Shown here piece by piece: positions 31,500 to 39,150 of a DNA stretch of 46,438 nucleotides. The DNA is from Candidatus Syntropharchaeum sp. (GTDB lineage Archaea > Halobacteriota > Syntropharchaeia > Syntropharchaeales > Syntropharchaeaceae): contig JAOQII010000008.1 of NCBI GenBank assembly GCA_026134025.1, forward strand, positions 1 through 46,438. The letters run 5' to 3'. Made by a program: the position numbers and the translations under genes. Every line of letters starts with the position of its first letter. Position 1 is the first letter of the stretch. A model generated the notes under the pieces. It saw only the letters and a list, made by a program, of their open reading frames with translations. It had not been told where the DNA came from and did no database searches.

Positions 31500-32246
31500 T
31501 TATCTTTCCGATTCTCTCCCCTCCTTTATCGCTCTTTCAGTCCTTTTTAGAACCCCTCTCAGCGTCTGAACCTCTCTCCCTGTAAGCTCTGCTCTTCCAA
31601 GAATTCTTTTTATCATCAATGCCGTCTTCTCCAGTTTGTGTTGTGGATATGGGATCTTATGGAGAAACTCATGAATATGTTCATAGAGCAGATCTTTGTT
31701 ATACCGGTCTGCAAGCGGATATTGCCCCGGGCTCAGATCCTGTAACTCATAGAGAAAGATTGCAACAGCGTGTGATATGTTCATAACAGGATAACTGGCA
31801 CTTGTCGGTATCACAGCGATGATATCACATCTTGAAAGCTCATTTGATGATAGACCTCTGTCTTCTCTACCGAATACGAGTGATACATTTCCTTTTTTTC
31901 CGTCAAATTTCGCTTTAAGCGCTTTTGGTGAATAAGCAGGCATCCTCACATGTCTGTTCTCGGTCTCACCCATCTTTGAGGTCGTTCCAACCACAAGGTT
32001 CGAGTCATGAATTGCCTCCTCAAAACTCCCTACGACCGTGGCAGACTCAAGAAAATCGATGGCATTCGGGTTCGATGCAAAGGTACGTGCCTCGTCCCCA
32101 ATCACAGGCGGGTTCACGAGAACAAGGTCCCTGAAGCCAAAGTTCATCATAACCCTTGCCACAGAGCCTATATTACCTCCATAGAGCGGTTCAAGAAGAA
32201 TAACCCTGATCGTAACCAATTGATCACCATCATCTCTTAACAGCAA
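31500..32246 (-). CDS. trmJ: SpoU-family RNA 2'-O-methyltransferase, TrmJ-like
   Basis: The 248-residue protein has the SPOUT-class knot: VILLEPLYGGNIGSVARVMM (motif 1), LVFGREDRGLSSNELSRCD (motif 2) and ASYPVMNISHAVAIFLYEL (motif 3, SAM-binding knot). LVLVNPPVIGDEARTFASN and VVGTTSKMG fit the TrmJ branch, which methylates the ribose of residue 32 in the tRNA anticodon loop. The C-terminal helical domain (about residues 170-248) is also as in TrmJ. The start overlaps the GTPase gene by 17 bases. Confidence 0.85.
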   Translation of the reverse strand: MLLRDDGDQLVTIRVILLEPLYGGNIGSVARVMMNFGFRDLVLVNPPVIGDEARTFASNPNAIDFLESATVVGSFEEAIHDSNLVVGTTSKMGETENRHVRMPAYSPKALKAKFDGKKGNVSLVFGREDRGLSSNELSRCDIIAVIPTSASYPVMNISHAVAIFLYELQDLSPGQYPLADRYNKDLLYEHIHEFLHKIPYPQHKLEKTALMIKRILGRAELTGREVQTLRGVLKRTERAIKEGRESER

Positions 32247-33411
32247 CGATCTTTACAATGTCTCCATCCTCAAGTTCATGCTTCTCAGAGAGCCGCATCT
32301 TACTTCTCGCATCCACAGCGTAGAGAAAACCATTCCCGATATCGGTGTGGACCATGTATGCAAGATCATGCGACGTGCCACCACGCTTCATCAAGAAAGC
32401 ATCAGGAAGCACGCTTCCGTTTGAGTCTGCAAATTTATTCTCGTCCTCGACAGGAAAAACCGTGATATTATCCAGAAGCTCGAATACCACCCGATTGATC
32501 GCATCCTGAACACCTGTAGATTTAAAATCTTTAAGCAATGCCTGTATCTTAAGAAGCCCTTTTTTCTGTGCTGGTTTAAGCCCGTCTACCTTAATAGAAA
32601 ACTCAGAATCCCCTGAGAGGTAAGATATAAGCTCATGTTTTGATGCCATCCTCAGTGCAAGTTCTGCCTCTGCTGATGTTGGAACAACGATGTAATCAAG
32701 CTCCATGAGCCGCTTTATGTTATCCTCGGGAGCGATATCCATCTTGTTTGCAACGATCAGAAGTGGCTTACTCTCCCTGCGTATCCAGTCTGCGACAGTT
32801 ACAAGTTCGTCATCGCTCCATTGCGTGGGGGTATCGAGATCGACCTTTGCGTTATGCAGCGCTCGTTTAACCTCAAGCTCATCAACGCCAACCCCCCGAA
32901 GCTGGTTTAAGATTAGATCCTCGATCTTCACACCCTCTGCAGATGCCTTCTTCGATAACCTATCCCAGTTCCGCTTGAGAATTCCCGCGATCCACATCGT
33001 GATCTCATGCTCCAGAAATTTGACATCATCGAGTGGATCGTGATCGCCGATGCCGACCGGGTTCCCCTCAATATCCGTCCCACCAGAGGCATCTACCACA
33101 TGAATTATCGCCTGAGCCTGCCGGAGGTTATCCAGAAACTCATTCCCAAGCCCTCTTCCTTTGTGGGCATCTGGTACAAGTCCTGCAACATCGATAAGCT
33201 CAACAGGTATGTATCGAATACCTTCAACACACCTCCCGCACCGCGCTTCAAGCTCGATGCAGGGGCATTTAACCCGCACGTATCCCACGCCTTTGTTCGC
33301 ATCCACGGTTGTAAATGGGTAGTTTGCAATTTGAACATCTGCAAGGGTTGCTGCCTTGAAAAACGTAGATTTACCAGCGTTTGGCTTTCCAGCGATTGCG
33401 ATGGATAACAT
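32230..33411 (-). CDS. OLA1/YchF-type GTP-binding protein with TGS domain
   Basis: The 393-residue translation-associated Obg-like GTPase of the archaeal YchF group has G1 GKPNAGKS (8-15), NYPFTTVDANKGVGY (switch I), G3 DVAGLVPDAHKGRGLG, the helical insert, and G4 ANKMD. The C-terminal TGS domain spans about 330-393 (DLAYMVHTDIGNGFLYAVDA and EDGDIVKIVAVKR). Relatives bind ribosomes and may favour ATP. It leads a minus-strand operon with TrmJ and the HAD phosphatase and is divergent from the acetyltransferase across 61 bases holding a CTTTAAATACT TATA-like element. Confidence 0.92.
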   Translation of the reverse strand: MLSIAIAGKPNAGKSTFFKAATLADVQIANYPFTTVDANKGVGYVRVKCPCIELEARCGRCVEGIRYIPVELIDVAGLVPDAHKGRGLGNEFLDNLRQAQAIIHVVDASGGTDIEGNPVGIGDHDPLDDVKFLEHEITMWIAGILKRNWDRLSKKASAEGVKIEDLILNQLRGVGVDELEVKRALHNAKVDLDTPTQWSDDELVTVADWIRRESKPLLIVANKMDIAPEDNIKRLMELDYIVVPTSAEAELALRMASKHELISYLSGDSEFSIKVDGLKPAQKKGLLKIQALLKDFKSTGVQDAINRVVFELLDNITVFPVEDENKFADSNGSVLPDAFLMKRGGTSHDLAYMVHTDIGNGFLYAVDARSKMRLSEKHELEDGDIVKIVAVKR

Positions 33412-33472
33412 GTTATCTCCTGTTTTGTATCCTTGAGAATCTTTAAATACTCTCTTATTTTAAAAATTTTAC

Positions 33473-33925
33473 ATGATAAGGAGGGCAAAGGTAGCTGATG
33501 TTCCAGCGATAAAAAAGTTGATCGATGCCTACGCAGCGAAGAACCTACTTCTTCAGCGTTCTATGAGCGATCTTTATGAGAATTTAAGGAGTTTTTTTGT
33601 ATACATCGATCCTGAAGGAAAGGTTACAGGCTGTTGTGCCCTCCATATAATCTGGGGCGATCTCGGCGAGATACGTTCACTCGCGGTTGAGGAGAGGTTG
33701 ACGGGCGAAGGTGTTGGACAAAAGCTTCTTGAGGCTGCAATCACCGAAGCAAAAGAGTTAGGGCTTGAAAAAGTATTTACACTAACATTGAGCGTTGACT
33801 TCTTCAAGAAGTGCGGTTTCAGCGAGGTCGCAAAGGATACACTCCCGCATAAGGTCTGGGGATGGTGCCTCAAATGTCCGAAGTTTCCAGATTGTGATGA
33901 GGTGGCGCTCGCAAGAGAGCTATAA
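33473..33925 (+). CDS. GNAT acetyltransferase, ArgA-like N-acetylglutamate synthase
   Basis: The 150-residue single-domain GNAT protein has MIRRAKVADVPAIKKLIDAY, EIRSLAVEERLTGEGVGQKL (acetyl-CoA-binding motif A with GxGxG-like EGVG) and VDFFKKCGFSEVAKDTLPHK. The last block, with KVWGWCLKCPKFPDCDEVAL, is the signature of the short ArgA-like N-acetylglutamate synthases that lack the kinase-like domain. They supply acetylglutamate for arginine synthesis. It is monocistronic and converges with the UbiA gene (9 bases apart). Confidence 0.85.
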   Translation: MIRRAKVADVPAIKKLIDAYAAKNLLLQRSMSDLYENLRSFFVYIDPEGKVTGCCALHIIWGDLGEIRSLAVEERLTGEGVGQKLLEAAITEAKELGLEKVFTLTLSVDFFKKCGFSEVAKDTLPHKVWGWCLKCPKFPDCDEVALAREL

Positions 33926-33934
33926 AAATACTCT

Positions 33935-34879
33935 TTAGATGGACGAGATCTTACAGATGAAGCATAATATCGCAAGAGGAATCCATTCACCGTCCACAAG
34001 AAAGTCAATTGACCCCCCGATCTTTAAACCATCCCTGCAGAAATGGAGGATGTACCAGTAGCCATAAATGATGCCAAAAATTAGAGCAGGGATGTACTTA
34101 TGGAAGAGGCCACCCGTATAGGAGTGGATAAGCCATGGTATCAGTGTTGAGTTGAGGATTAGAAGAAATCGTCTTGTATTTTTCATTCCAAATACGACCG
34201 GTATCGTTTTCACGTTGTTTATTCTGTCACCCTCGATATCGCGGACGTCGAACAGGACGGTGTTGATGAAACATTTCGTGAAAAAGTAATAAAAAAACAA
34301 CAAGATTAAAGTAGAACCACGAAAAGAAACAACTGAAGGTAGAAATGTTCCTATCACAGCCCAGGATAATGCGACTGTGATATTTTTTACGCCTGTCACA
34401 TCTTTCAACCTGAAATTCGAAATTTTTATGCTGTACACAATCCCGATGCAGAAGGGAAATAGAATTATAAAAATGGCAAAAGGACTTTGTAAAAATGATA
34501 ATGTGAGAGCGCCAAGATATGCTATTATCACAGCAAAAATAATACAACGTTTATTTTTTTCAATAAATCCCGCTCTCTCTGGGACGTTTATCGAATCTTC
34601 TTCTATGCCTGTCACTTTATCGAGGTTATATACAGTAAAGGTAAGCAGGAACGAGGCAAGAAGCAGGTTATAATTGACATCTATTTCATAAAGCGAGAAG
34701 GAAAAATAAGGTAGTAAAAAGCCAGTGATTCCAATGAATATGGAACTTACCATTAAAAATGAAAGAAATTTATCTATTAATATGTAAAGATCTCTGAGCA
34801 GATGTGATAATGAACGGTTGAATAAATGACCAGCCTTACCAGATTGATTTTTTACGTGAACGTCTTCTATATCGGTCAT
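33935..34879 (-). CDS. UbiA family prenyltransferase
   Basis: The 314-residue integral membrane protein has eight to nine hydrophobic helices. The two Asp-rich prenyl-diphosphate motifs are YNLDKVTGIEED (near residue 85) and LFDVRDIEGDRINNVKTIPV (near residue 215). The second is textbook UbiA and the first is weaker than the usual NDxxDxxxD. Family members attach isoprenoid tails in quinone, methanophenazine, heme A or lipid synthesis; the acceptor here is unknown. It is 36 bases downstream of the winged-helix regulator on the same strand and more AT-rich than its neighbours. Confidence 0.85.
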   Translation of the reverse strand: MTDIEDVHVKNQSGKAGHLFNRSLSHLLRDLYILIDKFLSFLMVSSIFIGITGFLLPYFSFSLYEIDVNYNLLLASFLLTFTVYNLDKVTGIEEDSINVPERAGFIEKNKRCIIFAVIIAYLGALTLSFLQSPFAIFIILFPFCIGIVYSIKISNFRLKDVTGVKNITVALSWAVIGTFLPSVVSFRGSTLILLFFYYFFTKCFINTVLFDVRDIEGDRINNVKTIPVVFGMKNTRRFLLILNSTLIPWLIHSYTGGLFHKYIPALIFGIIYGYWYILHFCRDGLKIGGSIDFLVDGEWIPLAILCFICKISSI

Positions 34880-34915
34880 CAGCCCATGAGATAAATATCA
34901 GTTTCATCTTCTACA

Positions 34916-35758
34916 TCAAACCCTTTCGGTCTGCTTGAGATACCATTCAAAGAGCTTCTTACCCCACTCAATCGCTTCTTTATCGTAGCTTATCAAGTCT
35001 TTATTCCAATCGTATGTCCCATCTGGGCTGAAAAGTCCAAAGGAGAGGCAATAATCAGTAACAGTAAAAGCAACTTTCAAATCCTCTTCTATAACGTACA
35101 GCTCAAGTTTTGAACTATTATTTTCCACGAGTGATTTTAGAATCTTTTGGTCTATTTTCTCCAACACTTTTTTTGTTAATATAAGTTGCACGCTGACTCC
35201 TTTCTCAAGTAATTCTTGAAATATCAAAGGATAATCTGGCACAAACATGGCTGATACACCCATCACTTCTCTGGCGTTTTGCAGTATGTCAACAAAATTA
35301 GAGTAGACTTTAAAAATATCCGTGGCATCAGCTTTTACTACGATCGAATCGCTCAAGCATCCAATCTTTCCAAGCAAATGTTCCGGGATGCCACTAATAT
35401 CGTGCTCAAGCCAGAAACTCTCGTGCTTCTTCAGTACGTCAAGAGCATTTGTAAAGTTGATTAGATTCGATGCAACTATCTCGCCTATTCTCGTAAGTCC
35501 ATAGTTTCTACCCTCATCCTGGAGAACGATGTTTCCCTTTTCAAGATCCCGCAGCGCGTGTATCGCGGTTGTAGAGCTTATCCCTAATTTCTCCCGCAGG
35601 TCTCTCAAAGATTTGTTGCCTTCACTCAGGTTAATTATAAGATTTCTTCGAAGAGCAGAGCACGCTACAAGCTGCAAAGTACTTTGAACGCCATCTCGTT
35701 TCTCTTTTGCCTGTTTCATAAGTATAGGGATCTCCCCTACCACCCCCACTTCCATCAT
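34916..35758 (-). CDS. Winged-helix transcriptional regulator with DUF1724-type domain
   Basis: The 280-residue regulator belongs to a family abundant in Methanosarcina-type archaea (the MsrF/MsrC/MsrG-like methyltransferase regulators). The N-terminal winged helix spans about 35-95 (ALRRNLIINLSEGNKSLRDL, LGISSTTAIHALRDLEKGNI). The larger C-terminal domain has VMGVSAMFVPDYPLIFQELL and LEKGVSVQLILTKKVLEKI, then LYVIEEDLKVAFTVTDYCLS, ending in SFGLFSPDGTYDWNKDLISY. Family relatives control substrate-specific catabolic genes. It is divergent from the KaiC-like gene by 150-230 bases and its own TATA-like sequences (ATATAG, TTTAAG) lie at about 35780-35803. Targets are unknown. Confidence 0.85.
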   Translation of the reverse strand: MMEVGVVGEIPILMKQAKEKRDGVQSTLQLVACSALRRNLIINLSEGNKSLRDLREKLGISSTTAIHALRDLEKGNIVLQDEGRNYGLTRIGEIVASNLINFTNALDVLKKHESFWLEHDISGIPEHLLGKIGCLSDSIVVKADATDIFKVYSNFVDILQNAREVMGVSAMFVPDYPLIFQELLEKGVSVQLILTKKVLEKIDQKILKSLVENNSSKLELYVIEEDLKVAFTVTDYCLSFGLFSPDGTYDWNKDLISYDKEAIEWGKKLFEWYLKQTERV

Positions 35759-35853
35759 TGTGTATCGAATTCATTATACTTAAATATTGGCTATATAGTT
35801 TATGAATCAGAATATTGCTGAAGCTAAACAATATTGTATTAGTTGGTAGAAAA

Positions 35854-35864
35854 CTTTATAAAAG
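35854..35864 (+). promoter_or_regulatory. TATA box for the sORF-KaiC-response regulator transcript
   Basis: CTTTATAAAAG fits the archaeal box A. Transcription would start near 35885-35890, leaving a leader of about 100 bases before the KaiC-like ATG at 35990. That is long for this window and includes a small ORF. Confidence 0.55.
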
Positions 35865-35908
35865 CTAATAGACACTTTGAAACTGTGATCCCATGTGGAG
35901 GGTAAAAT

Positions 35909-35971
35909 ATGTCAAAATACTTAAATAATATCTACAACACACTTAACTTGAAAGGGGTATTAATAATTTAA
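35909..35971 (+). CDS. Small ORF of 20 codons in the leader of the KaiC-like gene
   Basis: ATG 35909 is preceded by GGAGGG at 35897-35902, one of the strongest ribosome-binding sites in the window. It encodes MSKYLNNIYNTLNLKGVLII and a stop at 35969-35971, 18 bases before the KaiC-like ATG. No family is recognised. It could be a leader peptide that couples or regulates translation of the downstream gene, or an accidental frame. Confidence 0.35.
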   Translation: MSKYLNNIYNTLNLKGVLII

Positions 35972-35989
35972 GGAAACTGAGGTTTAATT

Positions 35990-37426
35990 ATGGCAGTTCC
36001 TAATGAAATTACAGAGTTTTTCAAGGGCGAACTGGGCAAAACAATGCTGGTAAAGGGTGAGCCTGGGACAGGTAAGACTATCTTCGCATTAACACTCCTG
36101 AGAGAACTTTACGGGACAAATAATGGGATTTACCTCTCAACGAGAGTTGATAATACCAAGCTCTATGCCGATTTTCCATGGATTTCCAAGGTCATACCAC
36201 CAAAGAATATCATAGATGCCACACAATCAGAGTTTGAGCCTGCCACTGTGCGTGAGAACGTGGATATGAATTATTTTATAAATACGCTGAAATACTCTGA
36301 TCGTCCAAGCTTCCTTGGCAACATCTACCGCATGTGCGACGAGTTTGAGGTCGCTGTCGTGGTTATAGATAGCTGGGATGCGGTTCTGACACAGACCGGG
36401 GAACTTGAGAACAAGGAGGATCTCGAGACTTTGATCACAGATATCTCAAGCAAGGCAAATATCGACTTTATACTTGTGACCGAGTACACGTTTCAGGATA
36501 AACTCGACTACCTTGTCGATAGTGTAATCTCGATGAAGGCAGAGGATATCGATGGAAGGGCTGTCAGGACGCTTAATGTCACTAAAATAAGGGGAGTAAA
36601 GCGAGAACGTCCATCTTATCTGTTTTCACTTGAGGGAGGGATCTTCAACAGCTTAGAGCCTTTCAAATTTGTCTATCCGCCAGAGCATAAGCGATTTGAG
36701 CCGATAGAGGATACGCCCTCTTACTTTTCATCGGGATCAGAGGATCTTGATGATATGCTTGGTGGTGGTTATCCCCTTGGAAGCTTTGTATTTCTTGATA
36801 TTGGGGCTGATGTCGCACAGGATGCCTTCATGAACGTCCTGATGCAGACGGTCGCAAACTTCATACATCAGGAGAATCCTGTGGTCATGTTCCCGACCGG
36901 CGAGGTAAGCCCAAAGAGAATGAAGGCAAATGCATACCTCTATGGTTTCGAGGATCGATTGAATGAGTTGATGAAGTTTGTGGAGTTTACATATCTTCCT
37001 GATAGTGAAGGGTTTGAAGTAGAGGATTATGTATGCACGATCGAGCCTGGAGATCTGATGGTGGACGTTGCAAAGTGGCAGAAGATATGGAAGAATCTCC
37101 GTGAGGATACCGGAAACCCTGTTCTCAACACAGTGGGATTTGATGTGCTTGATTACATATACAACAGCAAAGACGAGCTATTGAAGCTGATGAGCATCCT
37201 TGCAAGGAGTACTGCAGATGCAAGCTCACTCACCATCGCACTCGGGAGGGATAGTACGGAGAATGTCAACAGGTACCTGGCTGATATCTCAAACATCCAC
37301 CTGAAGCTTGAGGCACTATCTGGCTCTATCGTAATCTATGGTGTGAAGCCGAGAACAGAGCTTTACTACATGAGCCTCGATGTATCAGGCGGCTACCCAA
37401 GGGTAAAGCTTGATCCGATCGTGTAA
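35990..37426 (+). CDS. KaiC/RAD55-like ATPase related to GvpD, two tandem RecA domains
   Basis: The 478-residue protein has two RecA-type halves. Domain 1 holds an intact Walker A, GEPGTGKT (23-30), and a Walker B-like VAVVVIDSWD (121-130). Domain 2 starts near residue 245 (YFSSGSEDLDDMLGGGYPLG), but its P-loop is replaced by SFVFLDIGADVAQD, so it cannot bind nucleotide in the normal way and is probably structural or a sensor. Archaeal relatives are annotated as GvpD (gas vesicle repressor) or RAD55-type signalling ATPases; no gvp genes are present. A response regulator follows after 29 bases, suggesting a signalling role. Confidence 0.85.
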   Translation: MAVPNEITEFFKGELGKTMLVKGEPGTGKTIFALTLLRELYGTNNGIYLSTRVDNTKLYADFPWISKVIPPKNIIDATQSEFEPATVRENVDMNYFINTLKYSDRPSFLGNIYRMCDEFEVAVVVIDSWDAVLTQTGELENKEDLETLITDISSKANIDFILVTEYTFQDKLDYLVDSVISMKAEDIDGRAVRTLNVTKIRGVKRERPSYLFSLEGGIFNSLEPFKFVYPPEHKRFEPIEDTPSYFSSGSEDLDDMLGGGYPLGSFVFLDIGADVAQDAFMNVLMQTVANFIHQENPVVMFPTGEVSPKRMKANAYLYGFEDRLNELMKFVEFTYLPDSEGFEVEDYVCTIEPGDLMVDVAKWQKIWKNLREDTGNPVLNTVGFDVLDYIYNSKDELLKLMSILARSTADASSLTIALGRDSTENVNRYLADISNIHLKLEALSGSIVIYGVKPRTELYYMSLDVSGGYPRVKLDPIV

Positions 37427-37455
37427 TTGTTTTAGTTTGTAAGTGGAGAATATAG

Positions 37456-37818
37456 ATGGAAAAGAAGAAGATCTTGATAGTCGATGATGCAGAAGCCATC
37501 ACCAGAATGATGAAGGAGATGATAGATGATGAGCTTTATGATGTATCGGTCGAGGCCACAGGAGAGCGGGCGATCGGTGCGTACAAAACTCTCAAACCAG
37601 ATCTTGTTACGATGGATATCGTGATGCCAGAGATGAACGGTGTCGAAGCGATAAAATCCATCCGTACGATTGATCCTGAGGCGAAGATCGTCGTCATAAC
37701 AGCGATCGATATGCCAAATATCATCAACGAGGCGATGGAGGCAGGGGCCGTGGACTACCTCGTCAAACCCTTTGCTGCAAAGCGATTGCAGAAGGTCTTA
37801 AATAAACATCTTGGATAG
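37456..37818 (+). CDS. Single-domain response regulator (CheY-like receiver)
   Basis: The 120-residue receiver domain has MEKKKILIVDDAE with acidic Asp10 and Asp11, the phospho-acceptor Asp54 in VTMDIVMPEMNG, Thr82 in VVITAIDMP and Lys104 in DYLVKPFAAKR, so all functional residues are present. There is no output domain. GTGGAG nine bases before the ATG is its ribosome-binding site. It is presumably cotranscribed with the KaiC-like ATPase. No histidine kinase or chemotaxis gene lies in the window, so the phosphodonor is encoded elsewhere. Confidence 0.93.
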   Translation: MEKKKILIVDDAEAITRMMKEMIDDELYDVSVEATGERAIGAYKTLKPDLVTMDIVMPEMNGVEAIKSIRTIDPEAKIVVITAIDMPNIINEAMEAGAVDYLVKPFAAKRLQKVLNKHLG

Positions 37819-37824
37819 TTAGAT

Positions 37825-37841
37825 CAGTGATTGTATCACTG
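37825..37841. promoter_or_regulatory. Perfect 7-bp inverted repeat between response regulator and aconitase-family gene
   Basis: CAGTGAT and ATCACTG flank TGT. As RNA it forms a 7-base stem with a 3-base loop. It starts 7 bases after the response regulator stop and ends 22 bases before the downstream ATG. It could be an operator, a processing or termination hairpin, or a translation-control element. Confidence 0.45.
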
Positions 37842-37863
37842 TAGATGGAGGGTCGCTGGTTTT

Positions 37864-39114
37864 ATGTCAACGATAGCAGAGAAGATTCTTAGTCGTAAAT
37901 CTGTAGAAGGAGAGCGTGTGAGTGCTGGTGAGATCGTTGCGTGCAAGATCGATTATGTAATGGTTAACGACGTCACAGGCGTACCTGCATTTGAGGTATT
38001 TGAGGAACTTAACCATTCGATGCAACGAGAAAGCGTGGTTGCCATCGCAGATCACTACGTCCCAAATAAAGACCTCGCATCAGCAAAACAGGCGAAAGCC
38101 CTGCAGGATTACTGTATAAAGTACGGGATCGAGAACTACTACTGGCCAGGGGATGGCGGGGTTTGCCACCAGGTCATGATCGAGGAGGGATTTGCAGCGC
38201 CAGGCAGGCTTATTGTTGGTGCTGACTCACACACATGCTCATACGGTGCACTTGGCGCATTCTCAACTGGCATCGGGTCAACAGAGGCTGCTGCAGTGAT
38301 GGCGACAGGCGAACTCTGGTTCAAGGTTCCCGAAACCCAGCGGTTCATCGTGGATGGTAAACTCAGACGGTATGTATCTGGAAAGGATATTATACTGCAC
38401 ATTCTGGGTGATATAAGTGTATCTGGATCACTCTACAGGGCACAGGAATTTTATGGATCTGCGATTGAGTCGCTGCCGCTTGCTGATCGAATCACGATAT
38501 GTAATATGGCGATCGAGGCCGGTGCCAAGGCTGGAATCATCCCACCAGATGATAAAGTCTTTGAATATCTCAAAGGAAGGGTCAGGGGAGATTATACTCC
38601 CGTGTATGCCGATAAGGACGCAGAGTATGAGGATACATTCAGGTATGATGCAGAAACGATCCCATCAACAGTGGCAGCACCATTTCTGCCAGATAACACA
38701 TCTCCTGCGCGGGATCTGGATGTTGTGATCGATCAGGCATATCTTGGATCATGCACCAACGGGCGGATCGAGGATCTGAGAATTGCAGCAGCGATTGTGA
38801 ATGGGAGAAAGGTGAAACGCAATGTTCGGATGATCGTCGTTCCTGCAACTCAGCAGGTGTATCTTCAGGCAATCAGAGAAGGACTTCTTGAGATATTTGC
38901 ATCTGCTGGTGCGTTTGTATCAGGTCCGACCTGTGGTGCATGTCTTGGAGGGTACATGGGGGTTCTTGATGCAGGTGAGGTCTGCGTCAGTTCGACAAAC
39001 AGAAATTTCGTGGGTCGTATGGGTCATAAAGATTCTCTTGTCTATTTAGCTTCTCCTGCTGTGGTAGCTGCAAGTGCGATCGCAGGCAAAATCACAGACC
39101 CAGAAGATCTCTGA
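37864..39114 (+). CDS. Homoaconitase/3-isopropylmalate dehydratase large subunit
   Basis: The 416-residue protein starts at ATG 37864, served by GGAGGG at 37847-37852; the frame upstream to 37831 only covers the inverted repeat. It isomerises isopropylmalate (LeuC) or homocitrate-type acids (HacA/AksD). VGADSHTCSYGALGAFSTG is the aconitase-fold active-site block, and the 4Fe-4S ligands are Cys297 (LGSCTNGR), Cys357 and Cys360 (GPTCGACLGG). Length fits the archaeal large subunit (about 420). The small subunit, which sets substrate specificity, is not adjacent, so leucine versus coenzyme B biosynthesis is open. The matching dehydrogenase is at 28053-29180. Confidence 0.9.
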   Translation: MSTIAEKILSRKSVEGERVSAGEIVACKIDYVMVNDVTGVPAFEVFEELNHSMQRESVVAIADHYVPNKDLASAKQAKALQDYCIKYGIENYYWPGDGGVCHQVMIEEGFAAPGRLIVGADSHTCSYGALGAFSTGIGSTEAAAVMATGELWFKVPETQRFIVDGKLRRYVSGKDIILHILGDISVSGSLYRAQEFYGSAIESLPLADRITICNMAIEAGAKAGIIPPDDKVFEYLKGRVRGDYTPVYADKDAEYEDTFRYDAETIPSTVAAPFLPDNTSPARDLDVVIDQAYLGSCTNGRIEDLRIAAAIVNGRKVKRNVRMIVVPATQQVYLQAIREGLLEIFASAGAFVSGPTCGACLGGYMGVLDAGEVCVSSTNRNFVGRMGHKDSLVYLASPAVVAASAIAGKITDPEDL

Positions 39115-39119
39115 AAAGC

Positions 39120-39127
39120 TTTTATAA
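39120..39127 (+). promoter_or_regulatory. TATA box of the RNase J operon
   Basis: TTTATAAT-type box (TTTTATAA context) 24-31 bases before the ATG at 39151 and only 6 bases after the previous stop, giving RNase J its own promoter. GGTAGAGGG follows as a possible ribosome-binding site. Confidence 0.5.
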
Positions 39128-39150
39128 TCTGAGGTAGAGGGAATTTTAAA

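Noticed and set aside
31999-32015. GGTTCGAGTC string resembling a tRNA T-arm
   Set aside because: It is inside the TrmJ-like coding region and no acceptor, D or anticodon arm can be folded around it.
35990-37426. Gas vesicle regulation by a true GvpD
   Set aside because: The ATPase is GvpD-like in its domain layout but no gvpA or other gas vesicle gene is nearby, so the gas-vesicle name is not adopted.
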